A stretch of 64,000 nucleotides of DNA, taken from the NCBI GenBank assembly GCA_964425605.1, contig CAYRNR010000033.1, positions 1 to 64,000 on the forward strand. The letters run 5' to 3'. This DNA is from CAYRNR01 sp964425605 (GTDB taxonomy: Bacteria; Myxococcota_A; UBA796; UBA9615; CAYRNR01). The notes below the pieces were generated by a model. It was not told the origin of the DNA, made no database searches, and saw only the letters and a program-made list of their open reading frames with translations. A program made the position numbers and the translations under genes. This document shows, piece by piece, positions 8,654 to 17,270 of the stretch. Each line of letters begins with the position of its first letter. Positions within the stretch are counted from its first letter, which is position 1.

Positions 8654-10409
8654 CGGACGAGCCCGTTCCAGGTTCCGCGACCCGGTCGAGGATCGTCACC
8701 GTACCGTTCGCGCCGTCGACACGTATGCGCTGTCCCGTCTCGATGACCTTCGTGGCCGGACCGACGTTGACCACCGCAGGGATTCCGAACTCCCTGGCCA
8801 CGATGCTGCCGTGGCTGAGCAGGCCGCCCTGGTCCATGACGATGGCCGCGGCGTTGAGGAAGTACGGCGTCCAGCCCGGGTCCGTGAACGGCGCCACCAG
8901 GATCTCTCCCGGCCGCACCTGCTCCGTGCCAGCCCGGAGGATGACCCGCGCCGGACCTGTCGCTGTGCCGGGGTTCACCCCGAAGCCCTTCAGCGTTCGA
9001 AGATCGGGATCGACGGCCTCCTCGACACAGTGGCGGGACGGATCGAACCGCCCCACCACGATCGGAGCCGGCCGCAACGTGAGGTCGCGGTCGTATCGCG
9101 CTCGGCGCTCCCGGATGCGCGACAGGGCCTCGCCGCCCCCGGCGAGCGTGGCCAGCTCGTCGATGGCCAGGAAGAACACGTCGTCGACGTGGTCCGCGGC
9201 TCCGCCCGCGAGTGCTCGGCGGCCCAGCTCCAGCAGCAACCGGCGCACACCGGCGAGCTGGCGGACCAGCTGATTCTTGACGTTCTCGCGGATCGGCGAG
9301 CAGGTACGGGCCTTGTGCAGCAGGTACCCGAACAGCCACCGCTTCAGCGGGTTGCGCAGTCTGGATCGGACCTCCTGTTCGGCGGCTCCCCTCCCCGGGA
9401 CGAGCCCCTCGAACTGTTCCTGGAAGTCGTGTGTGTCCATGGCGCCCAGGTAGCTCCGGACCTGGCCGAGGATGTCGTCCGGGGCCTCGGACCAGCGCGG
9501 GTTCATCAGCTCGAGCTCGCCACGGGCGTGGTGCCCGTGCTCGGCCATGAAGCCCTCCCACCCCTGGAGGAAACGATCGCCGCCTGGCTCGCCGTCGAGA
9601 CGCTCGCACAGATCGACGAATCCCTCTGCGCCTTCGACCGCCGCCGCCACCGCAGGTTCCTCTCCCGCGACCACCGCGAGCCGCCACAGCGCCAGCCCGG
9701 CGTTGGCGTTGGCGTTGTTGCCCAACCCCGCCAGGCACGCCCCGATCAACGGGTTTGCCCCCTCGCCCAGCCACTTCTTGCCGTTGTCGAACAGGACCTG
9801 CTCCCACATCACACCGACGCCCGTGGCCTCGTAGATCTCGGCGTCCTCGACCATCGTCGAGACGGCGCCAGCGGCTCGTTCGGCGAGCTGTGCATCGGAC
9901 AGGGCATTCAGATCCACGCCCAGCAGCGCGCTGGACCGCTCGTGCAGACGCTGAACGATTCTGTCACCCTCCACGGGGCGGTAGGTCAGTAGACGCAGGA
10001 CGAATCGGGGCATCCGGCGCAACATCCGCGAGACGCTGAAGTCGAGATCCGGGAGGTCTGCGTCGTCGATCTCGATCGCGTCGAGATCTCCAGCCGCCCC
10101 CTGCTGGCCGCCAAAGACCTCGGTCAGGCCCCGGCCTCGCATCCCGGGGATGCGACGCATCGCCCCCAGGACGGTGTTGAGGTTCGCGTAGGCCCGCCCC
10201 CCGACCCGATCGAAGAACGTATGACCCTCGACGTTCATCCCCAGGTTCGTCATGAACCCGCTGAACAGCGACTGGATCACCGGCTGCAGCACCGACCAGC
10301 TCAGCGGCGTCACCACGTCCGGGAGCACCTCGGCGGTGTTGACGTTGCTCCACACGACGCGGTCCTGTGCGGACTGCGCCTCCGCGCTGGGGAAGACCAA
10401 GCTCGTCAT
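8646..10409 (-). CDS. PEP-utilizing-enzyme swivel-domain protein (Rph/PpsA C-terminal-like)
   Basis: 587 residues from an ATG preceded by GGGGAGAG. The last ~100 residues form a PEP-utilizer mobile (swivelling phosphohistidine) domain: GPARVILRAG, IVMDQGGLLSHGSIVAREFGIPAV. The His of LSHG is the expected phosphoryl carrier. The middle resembles the central helical part of rifampin phosphotransferase-like proteins. No ATP-grasp (PPDK_N) domain is seen, so it is not a full PEP synthase; it may work with a separate nucleotide-binding protein or have another role. It overlaps the DUF4304-like gene and is divergent from the AarF-type gene 113 bases away. Confidence 0.7.
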   Translation of the reverse strand: MTSLVFPSAEAQSAQDRVVWSNVNTAEVLPDVVTPLSWSVLQPVIQSLFSGFMTNLGMNVEGHTFFDRVGGRAYANLNTVLGAMRRIPGMRGRGLTEVFGGQQGAAGDLDAIEIDDADLPDLDFSVSRMLRRMPRFVLRLLTYRPVEGDRIVQRLHERSSALLGVDLNALSDAQLAERAAGAVSTMVEDAEIYEATGVGVMWEQVLFDNGKKWLGEGANPLIGACLAGLGNNANANAGLALWRLAVVAGEEPAVAAAVEGAEGFVDLCERLDGEPGGDRFLQGWEGFMAEHGHHARGELELMNPRWSEAPDDILGQVRSYLGAMDTHDFQEQFEGLVPGRGAAEQEVRSRLRNPLKRWLFGYLLHKARTCSPIRENVKNQLVRQLAGVRRLLLELGRRALAGGAADHVDDVFFLAIDELATLAGGGEALSRIRERRARYDRDLTLRPAPIVVGRFDPSRHCVEEAVDPDLRTLKGFGVNPGTATGPARVILRAGTEQVRPGEILVAPFTDPGWTPYFLNAAAIVMDQGGLLSHGSIVAREFGIPAVVNVGPATKVIETGQRIRVDGANGTVTILDRVAEPGTGSSDG

Positions 10410-10522
10410 GGTGTCTCTCCCCTTGGTGCGACGGAGCCCCATCGTTCGAAGTACGTCGTCTATCCCATCCTACACCTCCGGTTGTCGAGACAAGCCACCC
10501 CGCGGGGCGATACCCTCGGTTG

Positions 10523-11815
10523 ATGGCCAGCCGTGCGAAGAGAGCAATCCGAAAGGTCGTCTCCACCTCACGACTCACACGGGGACTCGAGCTGGGCCGT
10601 CTGGCCGCGCGGATCGGCACCCGCCAGGCGCTGATCCGCGGCGGGGCGAACGCCGACGCCAGTCACCACAAGTCGGCCGAGGCGATGCTCGAGGCCCTGG
10701 GCCAGATGAGAGGTCTCGCGCTCAAGCTCGGGCAGATGATCTCCTACGCGGACAACGATCTGCCGGCGCCCTACCGCAAGCTGCTCGCCAGGCTCCAGGC
10801 CGACGCGCCCACCATGGACAGCGCGGTCGTTCGCGAGGTGATCGAGCAGGAGCTGGGCCAGTCACCGGACGCGCTGTTCTCCTCGTTCGAGGACGAGCCG
10901 CTGGCGGCTGCCAGCATCGGCCAGGTCCACCGGGCCAAGCTCCCGGACGGGCGGGACGTGGTGGTCAAGGTCCAGTTCCCCGGCATCGCCGACGCCATGC
11001 GCGCCGACATTCGCAACGGGGCCGTCCTGTTCGCCTTCGGGCAGCTGGCGTTCCCCAACGTGAAACGTTCGGACCTCCGGGCCGAGATGATGCAGGTCAT
11101 GCTCGAGGAGTGTGACTACCGGATGGAGGCCGCCAACCAGCGCGAGTTCGGGGAGATCTGGAAGGATCACCCCGTCGTCACCGTCCCTCGGGTCCACGAC
11201 GCGTTCTGCTCCGAACGCGTCATCACCACCGAGTACGTCGCCGGCCGACGCTTTGCCGATTTTGTCTCTCGCGCGCCCCAGTCCGACAAGGACCGCGCGG
11301 GCCGCGCGATGCTCGAGTTCATGCTGACCTCGTTCGTCGGACACGGCCTGTTCAACGGAGATCCACACCCCGGCAACTATCTCTTCCGCGACGACGGCAC
11401 CGTGGCGTTTCTCGATTTCGGTTGTGTGAAACGTGTGGATCAACCGATGCGCGCCGTCTTCTGCGAGTTCGTCGCGTCGACGATCGACGGGGATGCCCAG
11501 CGGTTGATGCAGGCCGTCCAGGACCTCGGCTACGCCCCTCCCGGCTCGCCCATGTCCGCCGGCGAGTGGCTGAAGGTCGAGCAGTACGTGCAGCGGCTCT
11601 GGCTCGGCGACTAGGAGTGGACCTTCGGGGCCTGGTTCATCCGTGGGTGCTTGGCCCTGCTGCTCAAGAACCCCGAGATGCGCAAGTTCAGCCTGCCCCG
11701 CGAGTTCCTGTTCCTCAACCGGCTCTGGTTTGGACTCTACGCCATCCTCACCGACTTGCGCGCGAGCTCGAATTTCCACGAGATCGTGCGGGAGATACTG
11801 CCCTCGCCCCGGTGA
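10523..11815 (+). pseudogene. AarF/UbiB (ABC1) family atypical kinase, interrupted by in-frame TAG
   Basis: The first 363 codons encode a normal UbiB/ABC1-fold protein: the KxGQ-type motif (LALKLGQMISYAD), the Ala-rich loop AAASIGQVHRAKL, catalytic NGDPHPGNYLF and metal-binding FLDFGCVK. TAG at 11612-11614 stops it. The same frame continues for 66 more sense codons to TGA 11813-11815 and encodes typical family C-terminal sequence (LPREFLFLNRLWFGLYAIL). Either the gene carries a nonsense mutation, or there is a sequencing error or readthrough. UbiB-type proteins support ubiquinone/isoprenoid lipid metabolism through an ATPase activity. The truncated form would lose helices packing against the kinase lobe. 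Confidence 0.8.
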
Positions 11816-11845
11816 TGGGTGAGATGTGCGGGTTTGGGGGGGAAT

Positions 11846-11872
11846 CGCTGTGGACATGGCATGTCCACAGCG
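11846..11872. other. Perfect 13-bp inverted repeat with 1-base centre
   Basis: CGCTGTGGACATG at 11846-11858 pairs with CATGTCCACAGCG at 11860-11872, separated by a single G. It sits 30 bases after the AarF stop, but no T-run follows, so a classical intrinsic terminator is not certain. It could be a recombinase or regulator site. Confidence 0.7.
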
Positions 11873-11890
11873 ACGACGACGAGTACATAC

Positions 11891-11927
11891 GAGGAGAAGA
11901 GAAGGGAAGGGAAGGGAAGGGAAGAGG
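11891..11927. repeat. GGGAA microsatellite
   Basis: A purine tract of (GGGAA)n type, about four to five units, in the non-coding stretch between the AarF-type gene and the prophage end. Confidence 0.8.
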
Positions 11928-11940
11928 GTAGACCTGAGCG

Positions 11941-12022
11941 TTTCTTGCGCTGAGCGCAAGTTCCAGGCCGGTCTGGGCGGTAGAGTTGGGTGGTTCTTGT
12001 GCTGAGCGCAACTTCAGGCCCA
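11941..12022. repeat. Two imperfect copies of a hairpin-containing unit, period 52 bp
   Basis: TTCTTGCGCTGAGCGCAAG near 11942 and TTCTTGTGCTGAGCGCAAC near 11994 are each followed by similar bases (TTCCAGGCCGGTCTG and TTCAGGCCCAGTCTG). The first copy holds a perfect 7-3-7 inverted repeat. The unit lies directly outside the prophage left end, in host DNA. I see no gene between 11816 and the prophage end. Confidence 0.65.
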
Positions 12023-12043
12023 GTCTGCTGCACAGTGCCACGG

Positions 12044-12090
12044 TGTTGCGGCGCGAGATAATTGAAGGTGTCGACCCGAGATAAGTCCAC
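12044..12090 (+). repeat. Prophage left end with two transposase-site-like repeats
   Basis: CGCGAGATAATT (from ~12052) and CCGAGATAAGTCC (12076-12088) are 23 bases apart, matching in spacing and sequence the inverted pair at the right end. TG at 12044-12045 (TGTTGCGGCG before the first site) is the likely terminus. A second TGTCGACCCGAG, identical to part of the right end, starts at 12069. Confidence 0.65.
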
Positions 12091-12100
12091 TCGAATTCCT

Positions 12101-12127
12101 GTTCAGATAATCCTCACTATGTGAGGT
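12101..12127 (+). repeat. 27-bp motif with 6-3-6 palindrome, copy 1
   Basis: GTTCAGATAAT is followed by CCTCAC-TAT-GTGAGG. A copy with one mismatch lies at 50181-50207 in the same orientation, inside the other end. See the paired entry there. Confidence 0.9.
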
Positions 12128-12248
12128 ATTTCCTGCAGTGCCATTCATTTTTCGAGCGGTCCGAGCCCATCTCTGCGCGCCTCGGCCGAGGTGAGGAGTG
12201 ATTCCGATGTGGATGGGGAGCTACGAGGGAAGAGGGTGGTTCAGGGCG

Positions 12249-12890
12249 TCAGAGACAGCTCGAGCAGTCCCACGACGCCCCGGGGAAGACGAATGGCGAG
12301 CCCGGTTCCTCCACCAGTACCAAGACGCCAGTTGCCAGCTCTCCGGCCGGCTCCAGCAGGTCGGAGATGAGCTGGAGCGCGGTACATGCCGGCGTGTCCC
12401 CCTGCCCCCTTGCGGTTGCGGCACCGAAGGAAGCGACGCTCGAAGCCAGCGGGAGTGCGATGCTCAACGCGTCCGCGACCTCGGCCTTGGCTGCCTCCAC
12501 GCCTTCCACGTCCTCCGGAGTTCCAGGGAGTCCCACGCAGGGGCTGGGGTCGATGACCACTGAGTCCGTGTATCCGCTGCAGTCACCCGCCTCGACGGCC
12601 TGCTTGATGGGGATGGCGACGTTGCGGGTGTAGTCGGCGGTTCCCTGCAGGATCACGCCAGCGATGCACTCGTCGAAGTCCTCGGGGGAGGCCAGGAAGG
12701 AGACCGCGATCTCCTCGCAGGCGTCCGCCACCAGGTCCACGACGGCGTCGGGGTCGATCTGGAACGGCAGGGGATCGTCTCCCGGGGTATCCGGCGGCGT
12801 GTGGGTGGGGCAACCGCTCAGCGCCCCCACCACCATGAACAGCAAACAGCCAGTCATCAGGGTCATCAGCAGCAGGTTTCGATTCAGCAT
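12249..12890 (-). CDS. Prophage-encoded lipoprotein of unknown function
   Basis: 213 residues from an ATG preceded by GGAGG. The signal peptide (LLLMTLMTGCLLFMVVGA) ends in the lipobox LSGC. The mature part has several Cys (DACEEIAV, DFDECIAG, GDCSGY, SPCVG, PACTAL, DCSSC), suggesting disulfides in the periplasm or on the surface. It is the last gene of the late operon, just inside the left end, a usual place for lysogenic-conversion or superinfection-exclusion genes; that role is inference. No family was recognised. Confidence 0.6.
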   Translation of the reverse strand: MLNRNLLLMTLMTGCLLFMVVGALSGCPTHTPPDTPGDDPLPFQIDPDAVVDLVADACEEIAVSFLASPEDFDECIAGVILQGTADYTRNVAIPIKQAVEAGDCSGYTDSVVIDPSPCVGLPGTPEDVEGVEAAKAEVADALSIALPLASSVASFGAATARGQGDTPACTALQLISDLLEPAGELATGVLVLVEEPGSPFVFPGASWDCSSCL

Positions 12891-12968
12891 GTACAGGTCC
12901 TCCATGTGGGTTGCTGGGCTCGCAGACCGCTATTCCAGCGGCAGTAGAATTCTTCGCAGCTCGTCCTC

Positions 12969-14024
12969 CTAGTACAGCGGAATGCCAGTCAGGACGGCAT
13001 CGTAGATAGTCACGTCGATCGCGGCGAGGTGGGGGACGTTGAAGAGCAGCTCCCACCAAATCACATACTCCGAGTCCTGGGTGCTCCAGGGCCGGTCGAT
13101 TTTCAGGTCTCCCGGATGCGTGCGAGTCCATGGAGACTGGGCTTCGAATGCCATCACGGACATGTACTGCATAGTCCGGCGACAGGTGAGGTACCGCTCG
13201 TCCGAATCCGCCTCGATGGCGATAAAATCGCCCACACCACCGCCCTGCCAACTGAGGTGGTTGCGCACGTACCTGGCTGACCCGCTTGAGTCGATGTAAG
13301 CGCGGGTATGTGCCTGCGTGGCCGTGGAGGCCCGGTATGCCCCCTCGAATCGGTTGTTCATCACGTCGGTGAGCACGTCGATCTTGTGCCGAATGGAGAA
13401 ACCGTGCGCGTCTACAGACGCCATGGGGGCAGCTTGGTCGAGCTCCCATCGCAGCATCAACTGGGCGGTCTTCTCGGACCCCGAGTCGTTGTCGAGCGCG
13501 ACATGAATGTAGCTCAACGCGGGGTCGGCGTTGCCCACGAGTTCCATCGTGTCGAAGGCGGCGTAATCGCCGGCCGCCTCGAGGCCTGACGTCGGGTCGG
13601 TGCCGCCTTCGCGCCAGTCGTATGTGACGTCAGCGCCACCCATCGGGACGCGATAGGCGTTGGAGAAGCCGCCGCCCCCACCGAGGCTGAGCGCGTCGAC
13701 GGTCTCAGCCAAGGTCTGCACGTCGTCGTCGGTGACGCTGAGGTTCCCGCTGAACCCGGTCGCGTCCACGTCCACGCCGGCCGCCAGCGTTCCGGACCAG
13801 GTGCCCGAGTCGCACCATCTCAGGGTGTCCGAGGTGGTGTTGTAGTAGGACATGGGCTCTTGGCAGCTGCCGCCGTCGTCCCAGCCCTTGGCCTCGAGGC
13901 GCGTGTCGGCCGCGGAATCGTCAGCGAAGTCCCCGATGAACGTGGGCCACGTCTGCCATGCGGCCGAGGCCGTTGAGGGAATCAGCGCGGCGATGAACGC
14001 CAGGATGAAGATGAATCTACGCAT
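12969..14024 (-). CDS. Secreted protein at the fibre position of the prophage
   Basis: 351 residues with a clear Sec signal peptide (FIFILAFIAALIPSTASA), then a beta-rich body (DLKIDRPWSTQDSEYVIWWEL, SYIHVALDNDSGSEKTAQL) like fibre or carbohydrate-binding folds. A signal peptide is odd for a virion component, so it may act in the host envelope, for example by changing the surface of the lysogen. It sits with four other small genes downstream of the baseplate genes where tail fibres normally lie. Function unknown. Confidence 0.55.
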   Translation of the reverse strand: MRRFIFILAFIAALIPSTASAAWQTWPTFIGDFADDSAADTRLEAKGWDDGGSCQEPMSYYNTTSDTLRWCDSGTWSGTLAAGVDVDATGFSGNLSVTDDDVQTLAETVDALSLGGGGGFSNAYRVPMGGADVTYDWREGGTDPTSGLEAAGDYAAFDTMELVGNADPALSYIHVALDNDSGSEKTAQLMLRWELDQAAPMASVDAHGFSIRHKIDVLTDVMNNRFEGAYRASTATQAHTRAYIDSSGSARYVRNHLSWQGGGVGDFIAIEADSDERYLTCRRTMQYMSVMAFEAQSPWTRTHPGDLKIDRPWSTQDSEYVIWWELLFNVPHLAAIDVTIYDAVLTGIPLY

Positions 14025-14032
14025 GTGAGCTC

Positions 14033-14233
14033 CTACTGCCCGATGCCGAACGGCATCCAGGTGTTGTTGGCCAACGTCAGCGCCTTGTAGAGCTGGCCGT
14101 CGCCGTCCTCGCTGCTGTCTCGGACCTCTTGTCCGATGCGCTCCGGCGTGAGGTTTTCGTTGGGGTTGCCGTCGTAGTCGTCAGGCTCGAGGTCCTGCTT
14201 GTAGAGAAGCGCCGGCTTGGTGATGCGTCCCAT
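14033..14233 (-). CDS. Small protein of the tail-distal cluster
   Basis: 66 residues, acidic in the middle (EPDDYDGNPNENLTPERIG), with no signal peptide or membrane segment. It starts 3 bases from the end of the preceding gene (14237-14593) and is probably co-translated with it. Its C-terminus (NNTWMPFGIGQ) looks like a beta-strand tail. Function not recognised. Confidence 0.5.
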   Translation of the reverse strand: MGRITKPALLYKQDLEPDDYDGNPNENLTPERIGQEVRDSSEDGDGQLYKALTLANNTWMPFGIGQ

Positions 14234-14236
14234 CGA

Positions 14237-14593
14237 TCAGGCCCCCGCCGCGACGGAACCGTTGAAGACGAAGGCGATGTTGTCGCCGTTGTCGGCCGAG
14301 TCGAGGCAACGTCCGTAGAGGCCATCTGGCGCGCGGTACGCCGGTTCGTAGGCGCCGCCGACGACGTCCACGTCTCCGTTGCCGCTCAGCTCGAACTCTG
14401 CCTCGAGGACCAGGTCCTGGAGGCCGGAATCGGCGTAGACCTGCAGGGTGACAGTGCCGTCCCCGGCGCCGATGCGTCGAGCGCTGATGCGGCCGAGACG
14501 ACCGCGGGTTGATGCCGCGTCGGTGGCCGAGGCAGCGTCGAAGGTCGCCGCCACACCGGTGAACAAGAGCGAGTCGTGCCAGGTCTGTTCCAT
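14237..14593 (-). CDS. Beta-rich tail-distal protein, unknown function
   Basis: 118 residues, mostly predicted beta structure with small residues (GDGTVTLQVYADSG, EFELSGNGDVDVVGG). It lies in the position of tail-fibre or fibre-assembly genes after the gp48-type baseplate gene. Possibly a small virion decoration or receptor-binding component; nothing in the sequence proves this. Confidence 0.5.
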   Translation of the reverse strand: MEQTWHDSLLFTGVAATFDAASATDAASTRGRLGRISARRIGAGDGTVTLQVYADSGLQDLVLEAEFELSGNGDVDVVGGAYEPAYRAPDGLYGRCLDSADNGDNIAFVFNGSVAAGA

Positions 14594-14603
14594 GGGTCTC
14601 TCC

Positions 14604-15233
14604 TCAGCCGATCAGGGCGGCTTCCCAGCTCACCTCGAGGGTGCGGAGCTGCAGCTCGGACGTAGCCGCGTCGCAGTCCAGCGTGACCTCGAGCGTGTAG
14701 TTGTAGTTGTCGAAGTCCAGCGTCTCCTCGAACGGCGTGTCGTACTCGTCCGTCCAGGTCGAGGAGCTGTCCGTCACGGTGAGGCTCTGCAGGACGGTAC
14801 GCGTCGGGGTGGCGTCCAGCGCCTCCCGGACGAGTTCGATGGTCATGACGGCGCTGCCGCTGGTGCGCTTGTACCAGGCGCCGATGTTGGTGATCTTCAC
14901 CGACTTCATGAAGCTGAAGTGACGGTCCAGCTCGTAGGTGAGGAGCGTTGATGAAAGCGCGGCTGCGCGGACGTGCACGGGTATGGTGTACCGGTCGATC
15001 AGGCGGGTGGTGCCATTCGGCGCCAGCGGTTCGCCCGCCGAGCCGGGCTGGATGCGCAGCGTGCCGGATCGCGTGAGCAGCTCGTCGATGACGTTGTCCT
15101 CGGACATCGAGGCCAGGTCGCCCACGGCGTCGCTGACGGCGATGATGCCGTCCTGAATGGCGTCGAGGTCAGCCGAGGCGACCTGGTCACCAGAGCTGTA
15201 GTCGTGGGTTCGTGATTCGTATGCCTTGGCCAT
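14604..15233 (-). CDS. Probable tail fibre / appendage protein
   Basis: 209 residues. The N-terminus (DLDAIQDGIIAVSDAVGDLASM) resembles the attachment segments of phage fibres. The rest is beta-rich (KSVKITNIGAWYKR, NYTLEVTLDCDAATSELQLRTLEVSW). It lies directly after the gp48-like gene, where Mu encodes its fibre (gp49/S). No chaperone-like (gp50/U) partner is visible. Assignment rests on position and general look. Confidence 0.5.
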   Translation of the reverse strand: MAKAYESRTHDYSSGDQVASADLDAIQDGIIAVSDAVGDLASMSEDNVIDELLTRSGTLRIQPGSAGEPLAPNGTTRLIDRYTIPVHVRAAALSSTLLTYELDRHFSFMKSVKITNIGAWYKRTSGSAVMTIELVREALDATPTRTVLQSLTVTDSSSTWTDEYDTPFEETLDFDNYNYTLEVTLDCDAATSELQLRTLEVSWEAALIG

Positions 15234-15235
15234 GT

Positions 15236-15820
15236 CTATGCTCCCAGGAGGTCCCGATCACACAAGCTGTAGGGGTCGTCGCACTTGAACGTGCCGAAGC
15301 ACCCGATGCCGGTCGTGTGCCCCGGCTTCAAGCGATCGATGAGCAGCTGTTCGTCGATGAGGTCCGAGTCCAGGCCGACCGATGCCGCGTCGTCCCGGTC
15401 CCACACAACGTAGAAGGTCCACTGCATCTCGAGGCAGTGCTGGTCGACGAGGCTGCCGGGGTCGTCGCAATGGAAGGCCCGGAACTCCGCGATCGTCACG
15501 ATCAGCCCGGTGAGGGACTTGAGCTGCGCGGCAATGTAGGCGGGCTTCATCGTCGGCTGCCGAGTGAACGCCTCTAGTACGGCCGCCTGGCGATCCGACT
15601 CGGAGTCACCCGAGGCAGGGTGGAGATCGTAGATGGTCTCCCAACGGTCCAGAAGAGTGCTGTCGTCCGGGAAACACGCATCCACCGAGAGCGCGACCTG
15701 ATCGTCCGCCTGGTCGAGGGCCTCAGTCCATGCCTTGGCCTCCTCGAGGTGATACGCGTCCTCGTCCCTGGAGTAGGGACCCCAGACGAACAGTTTCTGG
15801 AATAGGTCGAATAGCGCCAT
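15236..15820 (-). CDS. Baseplate-end protein, Mu gp48 / YmfQ (DUF2313)-like
   Basis: 194 residues. The middle (LLDRWETIYDLHPASGDSES, DRQAAVLEAFTRQPTMKPAY) is typical of the YmfQ/DUF2313 family, which joins the baseplate wedge to the fibres. Two near-repeats of FHCDDPGSLVDQHC / FKCDDPYSLCDRD occur in the C-terminal half. Its ATG overlaps the gp47-like stop by one base. The order gp45-gp46-gp47-gp48 is the same as in Mu. Confidence 0.75.
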   Translation of the reverse strand: MALFDLFQKLFVWGPYSRDEDAYHLEEAKAWTEALDQADDQVALSVDACFPDDSTLLDRWETIYDLHPASGDSESDRQAAVLEAFTRQPTMKPAYIAAQLKSLTGLIVTIAEFRAFHCDDPGSLVDQHCLEMQWTFYVVWDRDDAASVGLDSDLIDEQLLIDRLKPGHTTGIGCFGTFKCDDPYSLCDRDLLGA

Positions 15821-16914
15821 CAGGTGGACGCATTCACAGTGATGACGCCGGGCATGATCAGCTCAGCGGTGGACGAGTCGAGCGTTGCCGTCACGTCCCC
15901 GGCCGGCACGGCCAGAGTGAAGTTTCCGACACCATCGACGCTGTTGATGGCCGTGTGCAGGTCGGCCCAGATGAGCGATACACCTGTCTCAAGTGTGTCG
16001 TAGTAGTTCAGGATGGCGAGTTCGATGGGATCGTCCAGCGTGGCGACGTCGATGCCTTCGTCGGCGACCAGGTCGTTGATAGTGACGGCCTGTATCTTCG
16101 CGTCCGGTGTGACGACCTCGTGGTCGAGGGTCGTGACCGGCCGCTCCTCATCGAGCTTGTCCTCCACCGACGTGATCAGGGAAGCGCCGGGCAGGGCCAG
16201 GTGGCCGTCCACGCCTTCGGTAACGATCGCCACATCGATCGTCCCGGTACCGCGGCGCTCGGGATGGGTGAAGGCGGCGACGACACCATCGACCGACTCG
16301 GCCCACTGTCGCCAGTCCGACTCCGTCCCTCCTGCAGGGGGATTCTGGATACGGTCCAGGAGCCGAGCCAGCAGCGCCGCCGGAGTCTCCTGGTCGGTTC
16401 CGCCGGTGAAGTCCACCAGCGCGTACAGGTCTTCATCCACGCCCACGGGCGGGGCAGAGAAGGTGAACAGCTCACCCTGCGCCCAGTTGACCGAGACGCC
16501 GGTGTCGACGGACACGGCGTCCACGCCGACGAACCCGAGGCCCGAGATGGTCTCGGCCTCGCTGGTCTTCCCCTGTTGGCCCTCGGCGTCCACGAACGGC
16601 GTGTTGATGGGCACGGCCGCAAAGGGGGTGCCGGTCACCCATACCTGGCCGTCGCTGATCGTCGGCACCTTGCGGGTGATGCCGTAGACCAAGGCCCAGC
16701 GCACCAGGTGGGCGGTGTTGGCCGTGTTCGGGAACCGTTGGTTGATCGACCAGTCGATGTACTTGGACTGCCCTTCGAGGATGGACGCGAATGCCTCGGC
16801 GCGGAGTCGAGCGTCCGATGCTTTCCCGGTGCTGAGGCCGGAGATGTTGGAGCGCAGCTTCGTCAGCAGCTCCTCACACCAGACGGCGAAGGTCTTGGGG
16901 GTCAGATCGGTCAC
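15820..16914 (-). CDS. Baseplate J-like protein (Mu gp47)
   Basis: 364 residues. The frame is open further upstream, but I chose GTG at 16914 because GGGAGGTGG precedes it and it overlaps the gp46 stop as GTGA. The sequence shows the Baseplate_J (PF04865) pattern: LRAEAFASILEGQSKYIDW near the start, the TGTPFAAVPINTPFVDAEGQ segment, and a long wedge domain ending in a strand-rich C-terminus. Gp47 forms the wedge of the contractile-tail baseplate with gp46 and gp48. Confidence 0.85.
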   Translation of the reverse strand: MTDLTPKTFAVWCEELLTKLRSNISGLSTGKASDARLRAEAFASILEGQSKYIDWSINQRFPNTANTAHLVRWALVYGITRKVPTISDGQVWVTGTPFAAVPINTPFVDAEGQQGKTSEAETISGLGFVGVDAVSVDTGVSVNWAQGELFTFSAPPVGVDEDLYALVDFTGGTDQETPAALLARLLDRIQNPPAGGTESDWRQWAESVDGVVAAFTHPERRGTGTIDVAIVTEGVDGHLALPGASLITSVEDKLDEERPVTTLDHEVVTPDAKIQAVTINDLVADEGIDVATLDDPIELAILNYYDTLETGVSLIWADLHTAINSVDGVGNFTLAVPAGDVTATLDSSTAELIMPGVITVNAST

Positions 16915-17270
16915 GGCCCCACCTCCCTGAAGACCCGGAACACAGCCGTCTCGCTGGGTCCGGTGATCGTGATGTTGAGGACAATGCCGTCGGACTGTGC
17001 CTCGGCTTTCGTGACGACCCCGGTGATGGAGCCGTCGTCGAACAGCGGCTGTAGAGCCTCCCTGACCATCGCTGGCGCACGTGCGGCCGAGCGGATGGGG
17101 TCCTTGCGTAGCGTGTGGAGCAGCGACCCGAAGTTCGCATCGCCGATACGCGTTCCTCGCCGGGTCTCCAGGCACAGGAACACCGGCGTGCTCAGGTCCT
17201 CGTCGACCTCGAAGCGGCCGGCCGTGAGCACGTAGTCGCGTGTCTCGGGATCGAGGCGGAGGTTCCTCAT
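16911..17270 (-). CDS. Baseplate protein, Mu gp46 (W)-like
   Basis: 119 residues. It matches the GP46 / gp25-like wedge family (PF07409): RDYVLTAGRFEVDEDLSTPVF and then RRGTRIGDANFGSLLHTLRK. These proteins start sheath assembly on the baseplate. Overlaps of 4 bases with both neighbours show tight coupling in the baseplate block. Confidence 0.85.
   Translation of the reverse strand: MRNLRLDPETRDYVLTAGRFEVDEDLSTPVFLCLETRRGTRIGDANFGSLLHTLRKDPIRSAARAPAMVREALQPLFDDGSITGVVTKAEAQSDGIVLNITITGPSETAVFRVFREVGP

Noticed and set aside
12069..12080. TGTCGACCCGAG at 12069 as the exact left terminus
   Set aside because: It matches the right end well, but this would leave the first CGAGATAATT site outside the element and break the shared 23-bp spacing. 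Flanks also give no duplication. Kept as an open alternative.
11748..12090. Minus-strand frames crossing the prophage left border
   Set aside because: They overlap the AarF C-terminal codons and repeats, and show no family features or ribosome sites.
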